From: Lampris incognitus
Taxonomy: Eukaryota; Chordata; Actinopteri; Lampriformes; Lampridae
Assembly: GCF_029633865.1 (NCBI RefSeq)
Contig: NC_079212.1
Coordinates: 80,940,672-81,004,671 of the forward strand
Direction: 5' to 3'
DNA length: 64,000 nucleotides
How positions within the stretch are numbered: the first letter of the stretch is position 1; every line of letters begins with the position of its first letter. The notes below the pieces were generated by a model. The model was not told where the DNA came from. It saw only the letters and a list, made by a program, of their open reading frames with translations, and searched no databases. The translations under genes and the position numbers were made by a program. Shown here piece after piece: positions 43,078 through 54,300 of the stretch.

Positions 43078-44122
43078 GTTATACCTGTAACGTCTCTTAT
43101 TCAACAGATAACAAGTAACTATAGAGCCCTTTGTTCTTATTACAAACAATAATAACCATGAGCCGTAAACCCGAATGTGTGCAGACACTTGGATCTGAAA
43201 AACAACACAAAATGGTTTTCATTAATAACTATTTCTCTAAACAGCTCGGTGTAACCCAGTTTAAGAAAGGGTTTGGTTTAATAAAGAGTTACTATTTTGA
43301 TATAGTTATACTATATAGAAATACTCTTTAAATGTTATTTGAAATATCAAATGTTATTTGAAATATGTTAGAAATATAAATAAGATATTATGAATGTTTT
43401 ATTTTACTTACCTGTTGTAATGCATGGCCAATCGGCAGTCAGGGTGAAGGGTCTGGGCAAAAAATCAGGACGTGAGCGAAAAGAAAAAGAGACGTGATGG
43501 GGAGAGAAGAAGCGAGAGGGTTCGTTAGTAGCTTGTAAAATAAGAAAGGCTTAAAAACGTAACGCACATATTTTATTGAAACAGTCTTGTAGTTTATCAG
43601 TTTAATGACATATTAATCGACTGTGTAAGCTATAAGTCTGGAACTGGTTGAAGTAATGTAAACTTCGGCAAGAATTTACTGCACGCTATTATCCAGTTTC
43701 ACTGACTGCGCCGATATCGTTAGCAAGCTAGTTAGCTAAGCTAACTGAGTAGTGTATCATCGTATTGGGAAATAGCCTGTTAGCTAGATCAGCAAACATA
43801 TGCAGCTAAGCCCTGATAAAGAAGAATACACACGGAGCACAGACGCACTAGATAGCGGTTTGAGCTGTGGCAACACTCAGACTCCCTCTAGCGGTTTGAG
43901 CTGGGGCAACACTCAAACTTCCTGTGGCAAATGCGGGGTTCTCGCTCTGGACAAGCTTTAATGAACAGGCCCTCTCGTCTCCACCCGCGTACGGACCTTC
44001 CAGGCACACCGTCATTCTCCCGAGTAGTGTGAGTGAACATCGCACACGCGGTCATTCTCCTGACTGCTGGGTGGAACATTCTCGCGCGCTGCATTCTTCT
44101 GAACTGCGTGAGTAATGGTTTT
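43078..44122. other. No gene recognised
   Basis: Mostly AT-rich, with GCTAGC/TTAGCTAA-type simple sequence at about 43720. A 36-bp direct duplication (TAGCGGTTTGAGCTG...) lies at about 43853-43925. The H repeat may begin in this stretch. Confidence 0.4.
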
Positions 44123-44171
44123 TCCCTTTGGCTCGCAAAGACTGAAGCTGACATTTTTTTGGACGTTTGAT

Positions 44172-44647
44172 TATCAGGCCTGCAACAGGGGTTTTGAGTA
44201 CTCATTTATTTTGCTTCATGTAGCGAATTGGGGGGGGGGCGGGAATCGCCGCATCCGCCGGGACGCGAACCCGTATCTCCTGCACCGCAGGCGACAATGC
44301 TAACCAGACAACTAAAGGGTCCGACATGTTAGCCAAGGGCTACCGAGCCTATTCATCTGTGATCGTTACATTGCACCCTTCCTTCGGGAATCGCCATGAA
44401 TCGCCACAGCCAGGACGCGAATCTAGGGCTCGCGCACCGTGGGCGACTACGTTAACCAGTCGACTAAAGGGTCCGAACCGTTAGTCAAGGGCTAACATGT
44501 CTACTTACTCGTGTACGTTACACTACTCCCCCTCCCCTCCCCTCTTTCGGGAAGCGCGTCCCCGCGCTTCAGCTTATCAGCTCCCTCACACCTCTGGGCG
44601 CACGCGCTTCCGATGACCTCACGGTCTACATCCCATTATTTTGTTTT
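44172..44647 (-). mobile_element. Insertion M with two tRNA-like modules
   Basis: Absent from H copy 2. Reverse strand carries two tRNA-like modules about 140 bp apart: TAGTTGTCTGG plus GGTTCGCGTCC (about 44260-44325) and TAGTCGACTGG plus GATTCGCGTCC (about 44400-44470), resembling A and B boxes. Probably SINE-derived. Confidence 0.55.
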
Positions 44648-45101
44648 ACACATGCCGGCTTTAGCTCGTACTGTTTAGTAATGTTTGAGCTCTTATACAT
44701 GTGAATACACACAAATGTGACTACATTTGGGAAAAGTGTAAAAGTGTATGGAATATCGAAAATGGTATTTTCTTTGAATTTGAACTTAGATTTTACCACG
44801 CTACAACATACTTTTCAGTACACTATTTAACAATAAGTGTTTGTGGTAAATAAGACATTTTATTTTATTTCAACATTAAGTAAATATTTCAATTATTTAT
44901 CTCCTTGTTTTGTCTAATTACTTATAGGGCCGGTTTCACAGACAAGGCTTAAGCCTAGTCCCAGACTAAAATGTCTGTTTGAGTTGTCTTAACTCAAAAT
45001 GACTTGCACAGACACATCTTAAAATAGTCCTAGATTTAGCCTGTTCTGGATTAAACTAAACTGACTGCGAGAAGGAGGATCATAGTTACTCTAGGACTAA
45101 A

Positions 45102-46188
45102 TTGAAGCTTAAATTAATCCTTCAAAGAGGCAGGTTTAATTTCTGTTTAGCAGTTTGCGAGGGAGCATTGGAATATCTAAATGAAGACCAACATGCAATA
45201 CAGAGGCCAGCCAGACGAATACTTGTGGATAGAAGTAATCCATTAAATTACTTTGATGAAATAACTTTTCAAGACCGCTTTCGTATGTATAAAGAAAATG
45301 CACTGGAGATCATATCTTTGCTTGATCCTAGACTTTCCTCTCTGTCTCAAAGAGGAAGGCCTTTTACCCAGTTCTCTCCAAGTTCTGATCACTTTGAGAT
45401 TTCTGGCTTCTGGAATGTTTCATCGTGAAACTGGTGATTTATGTGGTGCCAGTGAAGCAATTGTGTGTAGAATAGTTCACAAAGTCTGTAGGGCCATTTG
45501 TGAACTGAGGAATATTTACATCAAGTTTCCTGATGCTCCTGGCCAAGCCAACTATAAAGTGCAATTCTATGAATATGGGCACTTCCCCGGAGTGATTGGC
45601 TGTATAGATGGATGTCATGTTCCCATCAAGTGTCCATCAACTCCTGATGCTGAGGAGTACAGGAACCGCAAGAACTGGTTTTCCATCAATGTTCAGGGTG
45701 TATGCACTCCTAATTTAGAGTTTTCTAACATTGTTGCCCGTTGGAAAAGTACAACTCACGATTCAAGGATTTTTCTCAACGCTTCATTGTGTGCTCAGTT
45801 TCAGAGAGGACAACATAGTGGACTACTCCTTGGTGACAGTGGATATGGTCAGAGTAACTTTTTATTCACCCCATACATAAATCCCACAACAGCTGAGCAG
45901 CAAAGATACAACAGAGCTCACATCTGCACTAGAGGGCTGGTCGAGCGTATGTTTGGAGTATGGAAAAATCGATTCCAGTGTTTATGCAATACACTTTGTT
46001 TTGAGCCAAGAAGCTGCTGCAAGGTGATAATTGCTACAGCTGTGCTCCACAAATACCTGAGGCAGCATTGCTGTCCTGATCCTCCAATGGAAGACCAGGA
46101 TCAAACAGAGGTGCCCATGGTTGAGGCAGGGAATGACCAAAGAGGACTTGCATACAGAGCTGCTTTCACATTGCAGCACTTCAGCTAG
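45102..46188 (+). pseudogene. Harbinger transposase (HARBI1-like, one frameshift)
   Basis: The first frame (45102-45425) covers the N-terminal region (ILVDRSNPLNYFDEITFQDR). A single shift near 45390-45400 leads to the second frame, which runs to 46188. DDE motifs are visible: GVIGCIDGCHVPIKCP (first Asp), LLLGDSGYGQSNFLFTP (second Asp) and GLVERMFGVWKNRFQCL (Glu). The last part is acidic and Pro-rich. Length and layout fit HARBI1-type nucleases, which cut at TWA-like targets with the partner Myb-like protein. Only the shift prevents a full product. Confidence 0.88.
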
Positions 46189-46401
46189 ATGAGATGCATT
46201 TAAATATGGAATGTATTCATTATGGCCTATTTTTGCTTGGATAATGTTTTACTGTACATGGTGTGCAGCAAATTAAATGAGTGACTAAACCAAAGCTGGT
46301 TTAAAATGTAGTCTGTGGTGATTAAAATACTCAAACTCATGAATATGCAAATGACAAAACATTTATTTATTTTTACATATATTGTTCATCATGACTGGCA
46401 A

Positions 46402-47318
46402 TCACAATTGTCTCATTACTGTATTTTTTTGGATAGCTCTCTCTTCCAACTTCATATCCAATTCAACCTGTAGAATTCTCATTTTCATTTCATGTTCTTC
46501 CTTCAGATACTTCATTTTATGCTCATGAAATTCTCTGGCTAACTTTTCATGCATGGTCATCTTTTTTGTTCTCTGTTGAGAGGTGGCAGCAGCATCTTCT
46601 CTTAAGGATGTTATAGTAGATGTAGAGGGCCCACACTCACTGGACACTGCAGGCTCTTCCACACTGCTCAGATTCCTTTCCTCTGGAAAAACAACACTGT
46701 TAGAAGCACAAATAAATTCATATGGTCCATAGAATGAAAGAAGAATAAAGATCGACAAAGTCAGTGTAATACATTTACTAAAGGAAGTAACCAATTTACT
46801 TTCTTTGGGTTTATTTACCATTTGTGCTCAGTTCTTCATCTGAACTATCCAAATGGTCATCGTCTGGTATACCATCCAGAGGTTGCGGGGGTTCAATAAT
46901 TCCAGAGCAAGTCACTCAATTCATCAGCCTTGTCTATTTTTGGTGGTCCACCACCAGTATTAAATCTCTCTCTTCTGGTCTTTGCATTTTCTCTTTTTGA
47001 AGCCAGTTTAATGTTCTTCCAGAGTCTAAAGGCAGATATCATTCAATATTAGTAATGTCAAAAATATGAATATGATAAATGTGGAATACTGATAATAATG
47101 TAGATTTCTCACCTGAAGTTGTTGTACTGTTCTTGTGGTTACATTTTCATTTGCATTGAATTCACTGCAAATTGCGGCCCAAGCATTCTTTTTCCGTTGC
47201 TCAGTAGCAGTAGTGTTTTTTCCTTTCAATAGCTGGATGGTTTGATAAAATTTGTTTTAGTAGCGTTTTTTCATACCCACTAAAGTTTATTGAACGAATT
47301 CTTTTTGCCTCTGCCATT
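46402..47318 (-). pseudogene. Harbinger Myb/SANT-like accessory protein
   Basis: Minus strand, apparently spliced. The first exon starts with ATG at 47318 (MAEAKRIRSINFSGYEKTLL), continues to KKNAWAAICSEFNANENVTT and TVQQLQ, then GTGAGA (about 47113). The next exon continues with a LWKNIKLASKRENAKTRRE block (about 46940-47035), and a last part at 46402-46690 is a Glu/Lys-rich coiled coil (EMKMRILQVELDMKLEERAI). A TGA interrupts the first exon after ERKKHYCY. This is the Myb-like DNA-binding partner usual in Harbinger elements. Confidence 0.75.
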
Positions 47319-47834
47319 GTTATGTCTCAGGATTCATACCATTAAATTGTGTTTTCGATTCAACTCCGGGTTTTTATGAGCACCATGAGACGAACGGCAT
47401 GTGCTTATACTTAACCTGATGAGGTTTAGCCCAGGTGCTCTCATTTAGACTTACTTATCTTACTCCTGGACTCCATAGTCTTCGACTAACTAAACCAAGT
47501 TTAAGATACGTTCATGGAGGCTACTTAAATGTCCTAGTTTAACTAGTATGGATTAAGGACTGATCCGGGCTTGATTTAAGCCCTGTCTGTGAAACCGGCC
47601 AAAATGTTTTAATAAAGTCAATGCTTAACAAGGTTAAAGATTGCTCATTTAATGGGAATAAGTCTATTTAGGAAACTCAAGCTAATATAAAAGTAAGGTT
47701 TATTAGTTAAAAGAACCTAGGGCCCTGCCCTCGACATTTGTGGGGGGGTGGGCTACATAAAATGGAGGCACCGCTGGGATAGTTTGGGTTTCCAACTAAA
47801 TAGTACAAGTTAAAACAAAACAAAACAAATTGGC

Positions 47835-48310
47835 AGCTGTAATGGCCGAGTGGGATAACCCGCCGTTCTTGCAGCCCGTTAGTCACGTGGCTTGGAGGTT
47901 CGTATCCTAGACTCGCCGTAACCGGTCACGGCCAGAGCGTCCACGGGGTAAGGCTTCATTAGGCCACCCTTACCCGAGGGATAGTGGGTGTAGCTCGGTG
48001 TAGTGTTCGGGGGCTCGTTGTTCTCCAGCGACCCCTCTGGCCCATCCCAGCGCCTGCAGCCAAGCAACTGAAAGCATTCTCCCTACGTTCTCCTTCGCGG
48101 CCTGAAGGTGATGCAATCCATGCGAGGCTTCAGCGTGTAAACTAGCGAGAGCAGCCGACACGAGTTTGAAGGAAGCTGGTGTTACGACTATCTCCTTCCT
48201 GTGGAAACGTGATCCAGGAGAGTTATTCGACATGAGTTCCGGCCATATGCCATTGGTGGGATAAGGGGAAAAACTAGAAATAAATAGAAAAAAAAACCCA
48301 GAAACAAACA
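47835..48310 (+). mobile_element. tRNA-derived SINE
   Basis: A box TGGCCGAGTGG (47842-47852) and B box GGTTCGTATCC (47898-47908), as in tRNA-Leu/Ser, then a long body and an A-rich tail near 48280-48300. The anticodon arm does not fold as a working tRNA. Confidence 0.7.
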
Positions 48311-48359
48311 AACAAATTAAAGTTGCACATTGGGAAAACATTTTAGTGGAGAAAGGGAA

Positions 48360-48620
48360 AGCCAAGCTGGTGTCATGGTGAGGTTTTAGATGAGGCTCAT
48401 GCACTTATGGTCCTCATTCCCGAAGATGTGGACATCATTAAAATTGAAGACACCCCGCAGACCGTGAAATGTCTGGGTCGCGTGCGTGTCAGCAACACAT
48501 TCTCACTCCCTAAGCGTCATTTTCTGTACATTAGTCAAGTTCCTTATGCGTCAGCATATGATGCTTTTCACCCACCCTGGGCTTCCATTTCTGAAGCCCG
48601 GAGCAGTGGTCTAATTTAGA
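48360..48620 (+). pseudogene. Possible gag-like fragment of the H element
   Basis: An open stretch reads ALMVLIPEDVDIIKIEDTPQ, then TVKCLGRVRVSNTF and YISQVPYASAY. The pattern (xPEDVD, then VKxLGRVRV, then a hydrophobic strand) recalls the N-terminal RRM-like part of PNMA/ZCCHC12-type gag-derived proteins and their parent elements in fish. It lies after the tRNA-Thr-like site of H, where gag is expected. Short, with no further domains seen; the assignment is from memory and tentative. Confidence 0.35.
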
Positions 48621-48777
48621 CGGAAACGCGCATGCGCCCTGCTCCGGTTGCTCACGCATACTCGTGCTATTGTACTCGTGCATGTCACAGGAACACAACA
48701 AACAGTCATTGAAAACCGACTAACAGTGTCCAAAATTCCTCAAGTCTTCGTTGCTTTAGTGAATCAGGTCTTAACAT

Positions 48778-49205
48778 ATAAACAAAAGCACCGAGATTAT
48801 CCGAGGAGCACAGATAGTTTATTTTTACCAGTGTTTTCAAAGCCATGCATCCATACTCCAACGCCTTCTGAGGAAAAGACCGAAATAGTCGATCGACGAA
48901 TGAAAACAGGAAATATGATGGGTTCGTGAATTACCACCCCATTGTTACTTTTCCAAAGCTAACCTAATCTATTTTGTTGTCATTCAATCGTTATTCCAAT
49001 TAATAATGTCAGTAGACTGTTGTAACGTTCAATGCAGCGATAATTCACGAACCCATCGTATTTCCTGTTTTCGTTCGGCGATCGACTATTTTGGTCCTTT
49101 CCCTGAAGGCATTGACGAGCGGTTGAACTCCGGATGCATGGCTTTGAAAACACTGGTAAAAATAAACTATCTGTGCTCCTCGGATAATCTCGGTGCTTGT
49201 GTTTA
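48778..49205. repeat. Long inverted repeat (foldback)
   Basis: Left arm (48778-48936) and right arm (49029-49205) are reverse complements with moderate divergence; both contain GCACCGAGATTATCCGAGGA on one strand. The spacer is about 92 bp. Confidence 0.85.
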
Positions 49206-49875
49206 TACACTACCGTTCAAAAGTTTGGGATCACCCAAACAATTTCGTGTTTTCCATGAAAAGTCACACTTATTCACCACCATATGTTGTGAAATGAATA
49301 GAAAATAGAGTCAAGACATTGACAAGGTTAGAAATAATGATTTGTATTTGAAATAAGATTTTTTTTACATCAAACTTTGCTTTCGTCAAAGAATCCTCCA
49401 TTTGCAGCAATTGCAGCATTGCAGACCTTTGGCATTCTAGCTGTTAATTTGTTGAGGTAATCTGGAGAAATTGCACCCCACGCTTCCAGAAGCAGCTCCC
49501 ACAAGTTGGATTGGTTGGATGGGCACTTCTTTGAGCAGATTGAGTTTCTGGAGCATCACATTTGTGGGGTCAATTAAACGCTCAAAATGGCCAGAAAAAG
49601 AGAACTTTCATCTGAAACTCGACAGTCTATTCTTGTTCTTAGAAATGAAGGCTATTCCATGCGAGAAATTGCTAAGAAATTGAAGATTTCCTACACCGGT
49701 GTGTACTACTCCCTTCAGAGGACAGCACAAACAGGCTCTAACAGGTACTATTTAATGAAGATGCCAGTTGGGGACCTGTGAGGCGTCTGTTTCTCAAACT
49801 AGAGACTCTAATGTACTTATCTTCTTGCTCAGTTGTGCAACGCGGCCTCCCACTTCTTTTTCTACTCTGGTTAGA
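49206..49875 (+). pseudogene. Rearranged Tc1-like transposon
   Basis: Starts with a Tc1-type end (CACTACCGTTCAAAAGTTTG). 49340-49540 on the minus strand encodes a transposase C-terminus (NLWELLLEAWGAISPDYLNK, ANGGFFDESKV). 49587-49740 on the plus strand encodes the N-terminal helix-turn-helix (MARKRELSSETRQSILVLRN, REIAKKLKISYTGVYYSL). 49750-49875 on the minus strand encodes the next N-terminal part (RSGRPRCTTEQEDKYIRVSS, RRLTGPQLASSLN). The pieces of one transposase lie in alternating orientation and the catalytic DDE core is absent. Confidence 0.85.
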
Positions 49876-50114
49876 GCCTTTGGCTCGCAAAGAGTGAAGC
49901 TGACATTTATTTTTGGACATTTGATACACATGGCGGCTTTAGCTAGTAATGTTTAGTAATGTTTGAGCTCTTATACATGTGAATAAACACAAATGTGATG
50001 CATTTGGGAAAAAGTGTAAAAGTGTTGAAAAAGGCATTTTCTTTTAATTTGAATTGAGATTGTATTGAGCTACAACATACTTTTCAGTATGTAAGGTGCG
50101 CACTTGATAGGTAT

Positions 50115-50440
50115 TGTAGCGAAGTTGCTAACACGTCAGAATTGTGCCAATTGTCCTGTTTTACCCATCAGGCACTGCGTGCAGATTGTCAGTTTTATTA
50201 AATGTTTTGTAAGTGTTTTATGTGGTTTTATGTGTTTATGTGATTACCATTTGTTGTGGTGTAATTGCAGTTGTCATTCTGTTGTGTTGTGTAACCTTGT
50301 AACTGCAACCCTGAACAACTTTGTTGTTCGAGTTGATGACCACCATGTATTGTGTCACATTTCGGTAAGTTATTGTTTCTGTGTAAGTTCAATAAAGGGG
50401 CTGCAAAGTTACCTTTGTCGTTGCTTCTACGTTCGCCACA
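50115..50440 (+). repeat. I 5' LTR
   Basis: TGTAGCGAAG to TTCGCCACA, with AATAAA near 50390. Confidence 0.95.
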
Positions 50441-50441
50441 C

Positions 50442-50459
50442 TGGTGTCAGAAGTGGGAT
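50442..50459 (+). other. I primer-binding site (tRNA-Leu)
   Basis: TGGTGTCAGAAGTGGGAT is an exact complement of the 3' end of vertebrate tRNA-Leu(CAA) as remembered. Confidence 0.8.
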
Positions 50460-51165
50460 TGCAGCTAATACCCACACATCGAAGATTGCAACGTCAAGAA
50501 GAAGCTTCGATGTAGAACTCCGGCAGATTGAGGACTTCATCGAGTGTCTGGAAAAAGAGCTTTCCCGGGGAGAGAGCATCGCCGCTCGGAAGAAGATGTC
50601 CCGCGGAGGAAGGGCAGACGGAGCCAGCGCCCCCCCCCCTCGGAGGCGGCAACTGCCGCCGAGAAGTCGCGGCCTACTCTGATTTCAACAGCCGTTATGC
50701 CGCCGACGCCATGTCATCGCCGGCCGCCGTTGTCTCCACCGCCGTCTCATTGCCGGCTCCGGCCGCCACCCATCCATTATCAACAGCCGCCAGGCCGCCG
50801 CCAGCCGCCACCATGTCATCGCCAGCCGCCGCCGTCTCCACCGCCGTCTCATCGCCGGTGCCGGCCACGGCCCATCCACTATCAACAGCCGCCATGTCGC
50901 CGCCGGCCGCCGCCATTACGTCACCGGTCACCGTCACCACTTCGCTGACCAACGTCACTACAACCCCAGCACCCCCTGCTAATGTGATGCTGCCATCCCC
51001 AAGCATCTTCAAGCTCCCACGGTATGCGGGCATCACAGCCCTGGAGCCATACCTAGCTCAAGTGAAACTGGTAGCAAGTCACAACCAGTGGAGCACCCAA
51101 GGCACTGCTGCTCATGTTGCTCTGGCGCTCGAAGGGAATGTGCTGCAGGTATTGCTCGACCTTAT

Positions 51166-51365
51166 TATTGTATTTTTAAATCACGTCAGGACACAGCGCT
51201 GTCGCTCGACACAACCTCTCCGTGGCATTCTTTATTTAGACTGACACAGCATCAAAGGCAGACCCGATCAAACAACCCAGAGCCTGCAGGCATCACCAAT
51301 CGATCCCAGCACAATAGAACAGCACCAAATCAAATGCAGCACTGTCGATGTGTGCATACATAACA
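51166..51365 (-). repeat. J 3' LTR
   Basis: 200 bp; sense TGTTATGTATGC to ACAATA. Confidence 0.95.
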
Positions 51366-51387
51366 TTCCCCCCCCCCCGGCAGGATT

Positions 51388-54300
51388 TCAAACATGAAAG
51401 GTTGACACAAAGTCCTCTAGGTGGCCAGGGCGTAAACGTGTGCGAACAGGTCGCGGGGCGGCCTGAGGCTGGGCAGGCCGAGGTGGGGAGGGAGAAGGCA
51501 GGGGAAGCTGAGGCCCAGGAATGTCTGGGGCCCGTGTAGGAGCTGCATGAAGCCCCGGGGTGTCTCGCCATGCTGAGGGAATGGCTATGGTTGTGTCACC
51601 AGCTGTGTGTGGCGGAGCTGACACCTTCCGTAGACGACTGGAGTGCCACCGAGTGCCATCGCTGAGGAGGTAAGTGGCTGGGCCCAGCTGACGGGTGACT
51701 TGGAGAGGAGAGGACCAGTATGAAGCCATTTTATTGTCCCTGTGGGGCCTGCGGACCCTGACCCAGTCTGACACATTGATGTCTGGCACCCTGGTTCGTT
51801 TTGACTGGTCAAACCGATGCTTCATCCGCGTCTGCTGACGAGTGACTGAGGCTCTGACCCCAGAGGGAAGTGCCTGAGGTGTGGAGGGGCGGAGCCTGTC
51901 AAGGGGCATGCACAGTTCCCGGCCTAGCATGAGAGAGGCTGGGGAGACGCCTGTGGTCGAGTGCTGTGTGGCCCGATAGTGCAGCAGAGTGTGACGGATG
52001 GCCTGCGTGAAAGAGCACCCTTGGGCCATGTGTGCTCTGAGGCCGTTCTTCAGTGACTGGTGAAAACGTTCAATGCCGCCATTGGCCTGGGGGTGGTAGT
52101 ACGCAGTGCGTATATGACGGATGCCCTTGCTTTCGAGATAAGCAGTGAACTCAGCAGAGACCAGCTGAGGGCCGTTGTCAGTGGTGATGGCCTTTGGGAG
52201 GCCCCAGCGAGAGAAAAGAGAGTCCAGGAAGTCGATGATGATCTGTGAGGTCACAGTGCCGGAAGTGGTGAGTTCAGGCCATTTTGAGTGTAGATCGTAG
52301 GCGACCACCATGAAGCGTTGGTGGTGGGGAACTCCATGGATCTCACCACAAATGTCCAACTGCAGGTGTTCCCAGGGCTGAGAGGGCCAGGCGAGAGGTT
52401 GCAGGGGTGGGGGAGCCTGGTGGCCAGTCTTGCCACTCACAAGGCAGGCAGAACAGTCCTTCACCAGAGCCTCAATATCTCTGTCTATCCCCGGCCACCA
52501 CACCAGGTCTCGGCAGCGCTGTTTCAGTTTCACAATGCCCAGGTGGCCTTCATGCGCCGTATTCAAAACACGTGCACGGAGAGCAGCTGGGACCACTGTG
52601 CAAAACCCACGTGCCACGCAGGTGTCGTTCCAGCAGGAGAGCTCCTGTCTGACTCGGGCGAACGCAGCCAGCTCCTCTGGGACCTTGTGAGGCCAGCCGT
52701 TCTGGATGTAGGTGCGGAGCTGGGAGAGGACAGGGTCCTGTTCGGAGGCTGCCCTCAGCTCCTGCAGAGAGACAGTGGCCTGGAGGGGTGTGTGTAGCAT
52801 TTGGACAATGTCCTTTTCCACACAGTCAGTGTCCGTCTGTGGAGCTGGGGTGGAGACAGAGCGAGAGAGCAGGTCGGCGACAACATTGTCTCTGCCTGGG
52901 GTGAACTGCAGGCTGAAGTTGTACTGGCGGAGGCGGTCAGACCAGCGGTGCAGCCTCAGGGGTTTGTGGCCTGTCCCAGATGTGGACAGCAGCGCTGTCA
53001 GGGCCTGGTGATCTGTCCTGAGGGTGAAGGAGCGGCCATAGAGGTAGAGGTGCCACCTTTCACAAGCCCAGATACAGGCTAACGCCTCACGCTCACCCAC
53101 GGAGTACCGCTGCTCGGTCAGGTTGAGGGCACGGGAGGCGAAGGCAATGGGCTTCTCCACACCGTTCTGGGTTTGAGACAGCACAGCCCCTATCGCTGTG
53201 GCTGATGCATCACAGGTCACAAAGGTGGAGCTGGAGATGTCGAAGTGAGCCAACACTGGTGGTGAAGTCAGTTGAGTCTTGAGATCACGCACAGCGTCAC
53301 TGCATGCCTTTGACCACACCCATGGCTCGTCCTTACGCAGCAGCTGGCACAGGGGGGCTGTGGTCGCAGAGTACTGGGGAAGAAACCTCAGGTAGTAACT
53401 TGTCATACCCAGGAAGGAGGCGACCTGGGCGGCTGAGCTGGGCTCAGGGATGGCCTGAATGGCGTCCACGTTGGATTGTAGTGGAGTTACACCGCTCGCT
53501 GACAGCCGGAACCCCACGAAGTCGATGGCTGGCACAGAGAGGACACATTTCTCAGCATTGAGAGTTAGCTTGTGCTTGGACAGGGCTGCGAAGACCATGT
53601 TAAGGCGCTTGTCGTGGATTTCACTGGTGGGCCCGTGTACCACTATGTCGTCCAGATAAATGGCCACGCCCAGTATGCCAGCCAGCACGGAGACCATGAT
53701 TTTCTGGAAGCAGCTAGGGGCGGAGCTGAGACCGAAAGGCATCCTGGTGTAGCGAAACACTCCTGCATGTGTCACAAAGGCTGTGAGGTTTCGGCTGCTG
53801 GGGTGGAGGGGCACCTGTAAGTACCCCTGTCTGAGGTCGAGCTTGGAGAACACCTCAGAGCCATAGAACTGAGCAGTGAGTTCTTCTGAGGTGGGCAGTG
53901 GATACTTATCAGGGACCACTGCCTTATTTACTGCACGTAGATCGACGCAGACACGCAGGCCCCCCGACTTCTTCTTAGCCACCACGAGGTTTGAGACCCA
54001 AGGTGACGCGTCCACCGGTTCAATGATGCCAGCTTCCAGCAGTTGTTGCAGCTCGGCGGAGACCCCATCACGGAGAGCCAACGGGATGCGGCGCAGTGGT
54101 TGGATGACAGATTTCACAGCAGGGTTTAAGAGAGGTTGATGGGTGAAGGCGGAGAGGCAGCCCAGCCCCATAAACAGCGATGGCCACTTCTGCTGCCAAG
54201 GTGTGGCGACAGTCAGGATTGCTGCCCCCCTTGTGTCTAAGAGGGAGAACCCCAGAGCGGAGAACAGGTCCAGGCCCATTAGGTTGGCCCCACGGCGTGC

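Larger units (their letters stand above)
44937..47600 (+). mobile_element. PIF/Harbinger transposon
   Basis: Inverted ends GGCCGGTTTCACAGACARGG of about 25 bp (44937 and 47600). Sequence at about 62585-62600 supplies the unoccupied relative (CTTATAATGTTTTAATAA), so a 3-bp duplication is inferred (ATA, now ATA and AAA). It encodes two genes in opposite directions, as usual for the family. Confidence 0.9.
44123..47757 (+). repeat. LTR-like repeat H, copy 1 (interrupted)
   Basis: Own sequence at 44123-44171, 44648-44936 and 47601-47757, matching copy 2 (49876-50089 plus 62479-62740). It ends GGGCTACA. Five bases later lies TGGAGGCACCGCTGGGAT (47763-47780), close to the complement of a tRNA-Thr 3' end, so copy 1 looks like a 5' LTR. 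The left edge is uncertain. Confidence 0.65.

Noticed and set aside
44245..44340. Functional tRNA gene
   Set aside because: Box-like motifs are present but the anticodon and acceptor stems do not form properly; it lies within a repeat insertion.
47838..47915. Functional tRNA-Leu/Ser gene
   Set aside because: A and B boxes are good but the variable and anticodon arms do not fold; a SINE body follows.
50528..51244. 238-codon Pro/Ala-rich host protein
   Set aside because: It is element I gag after a frameshift, ending by read-through into J's LTR.
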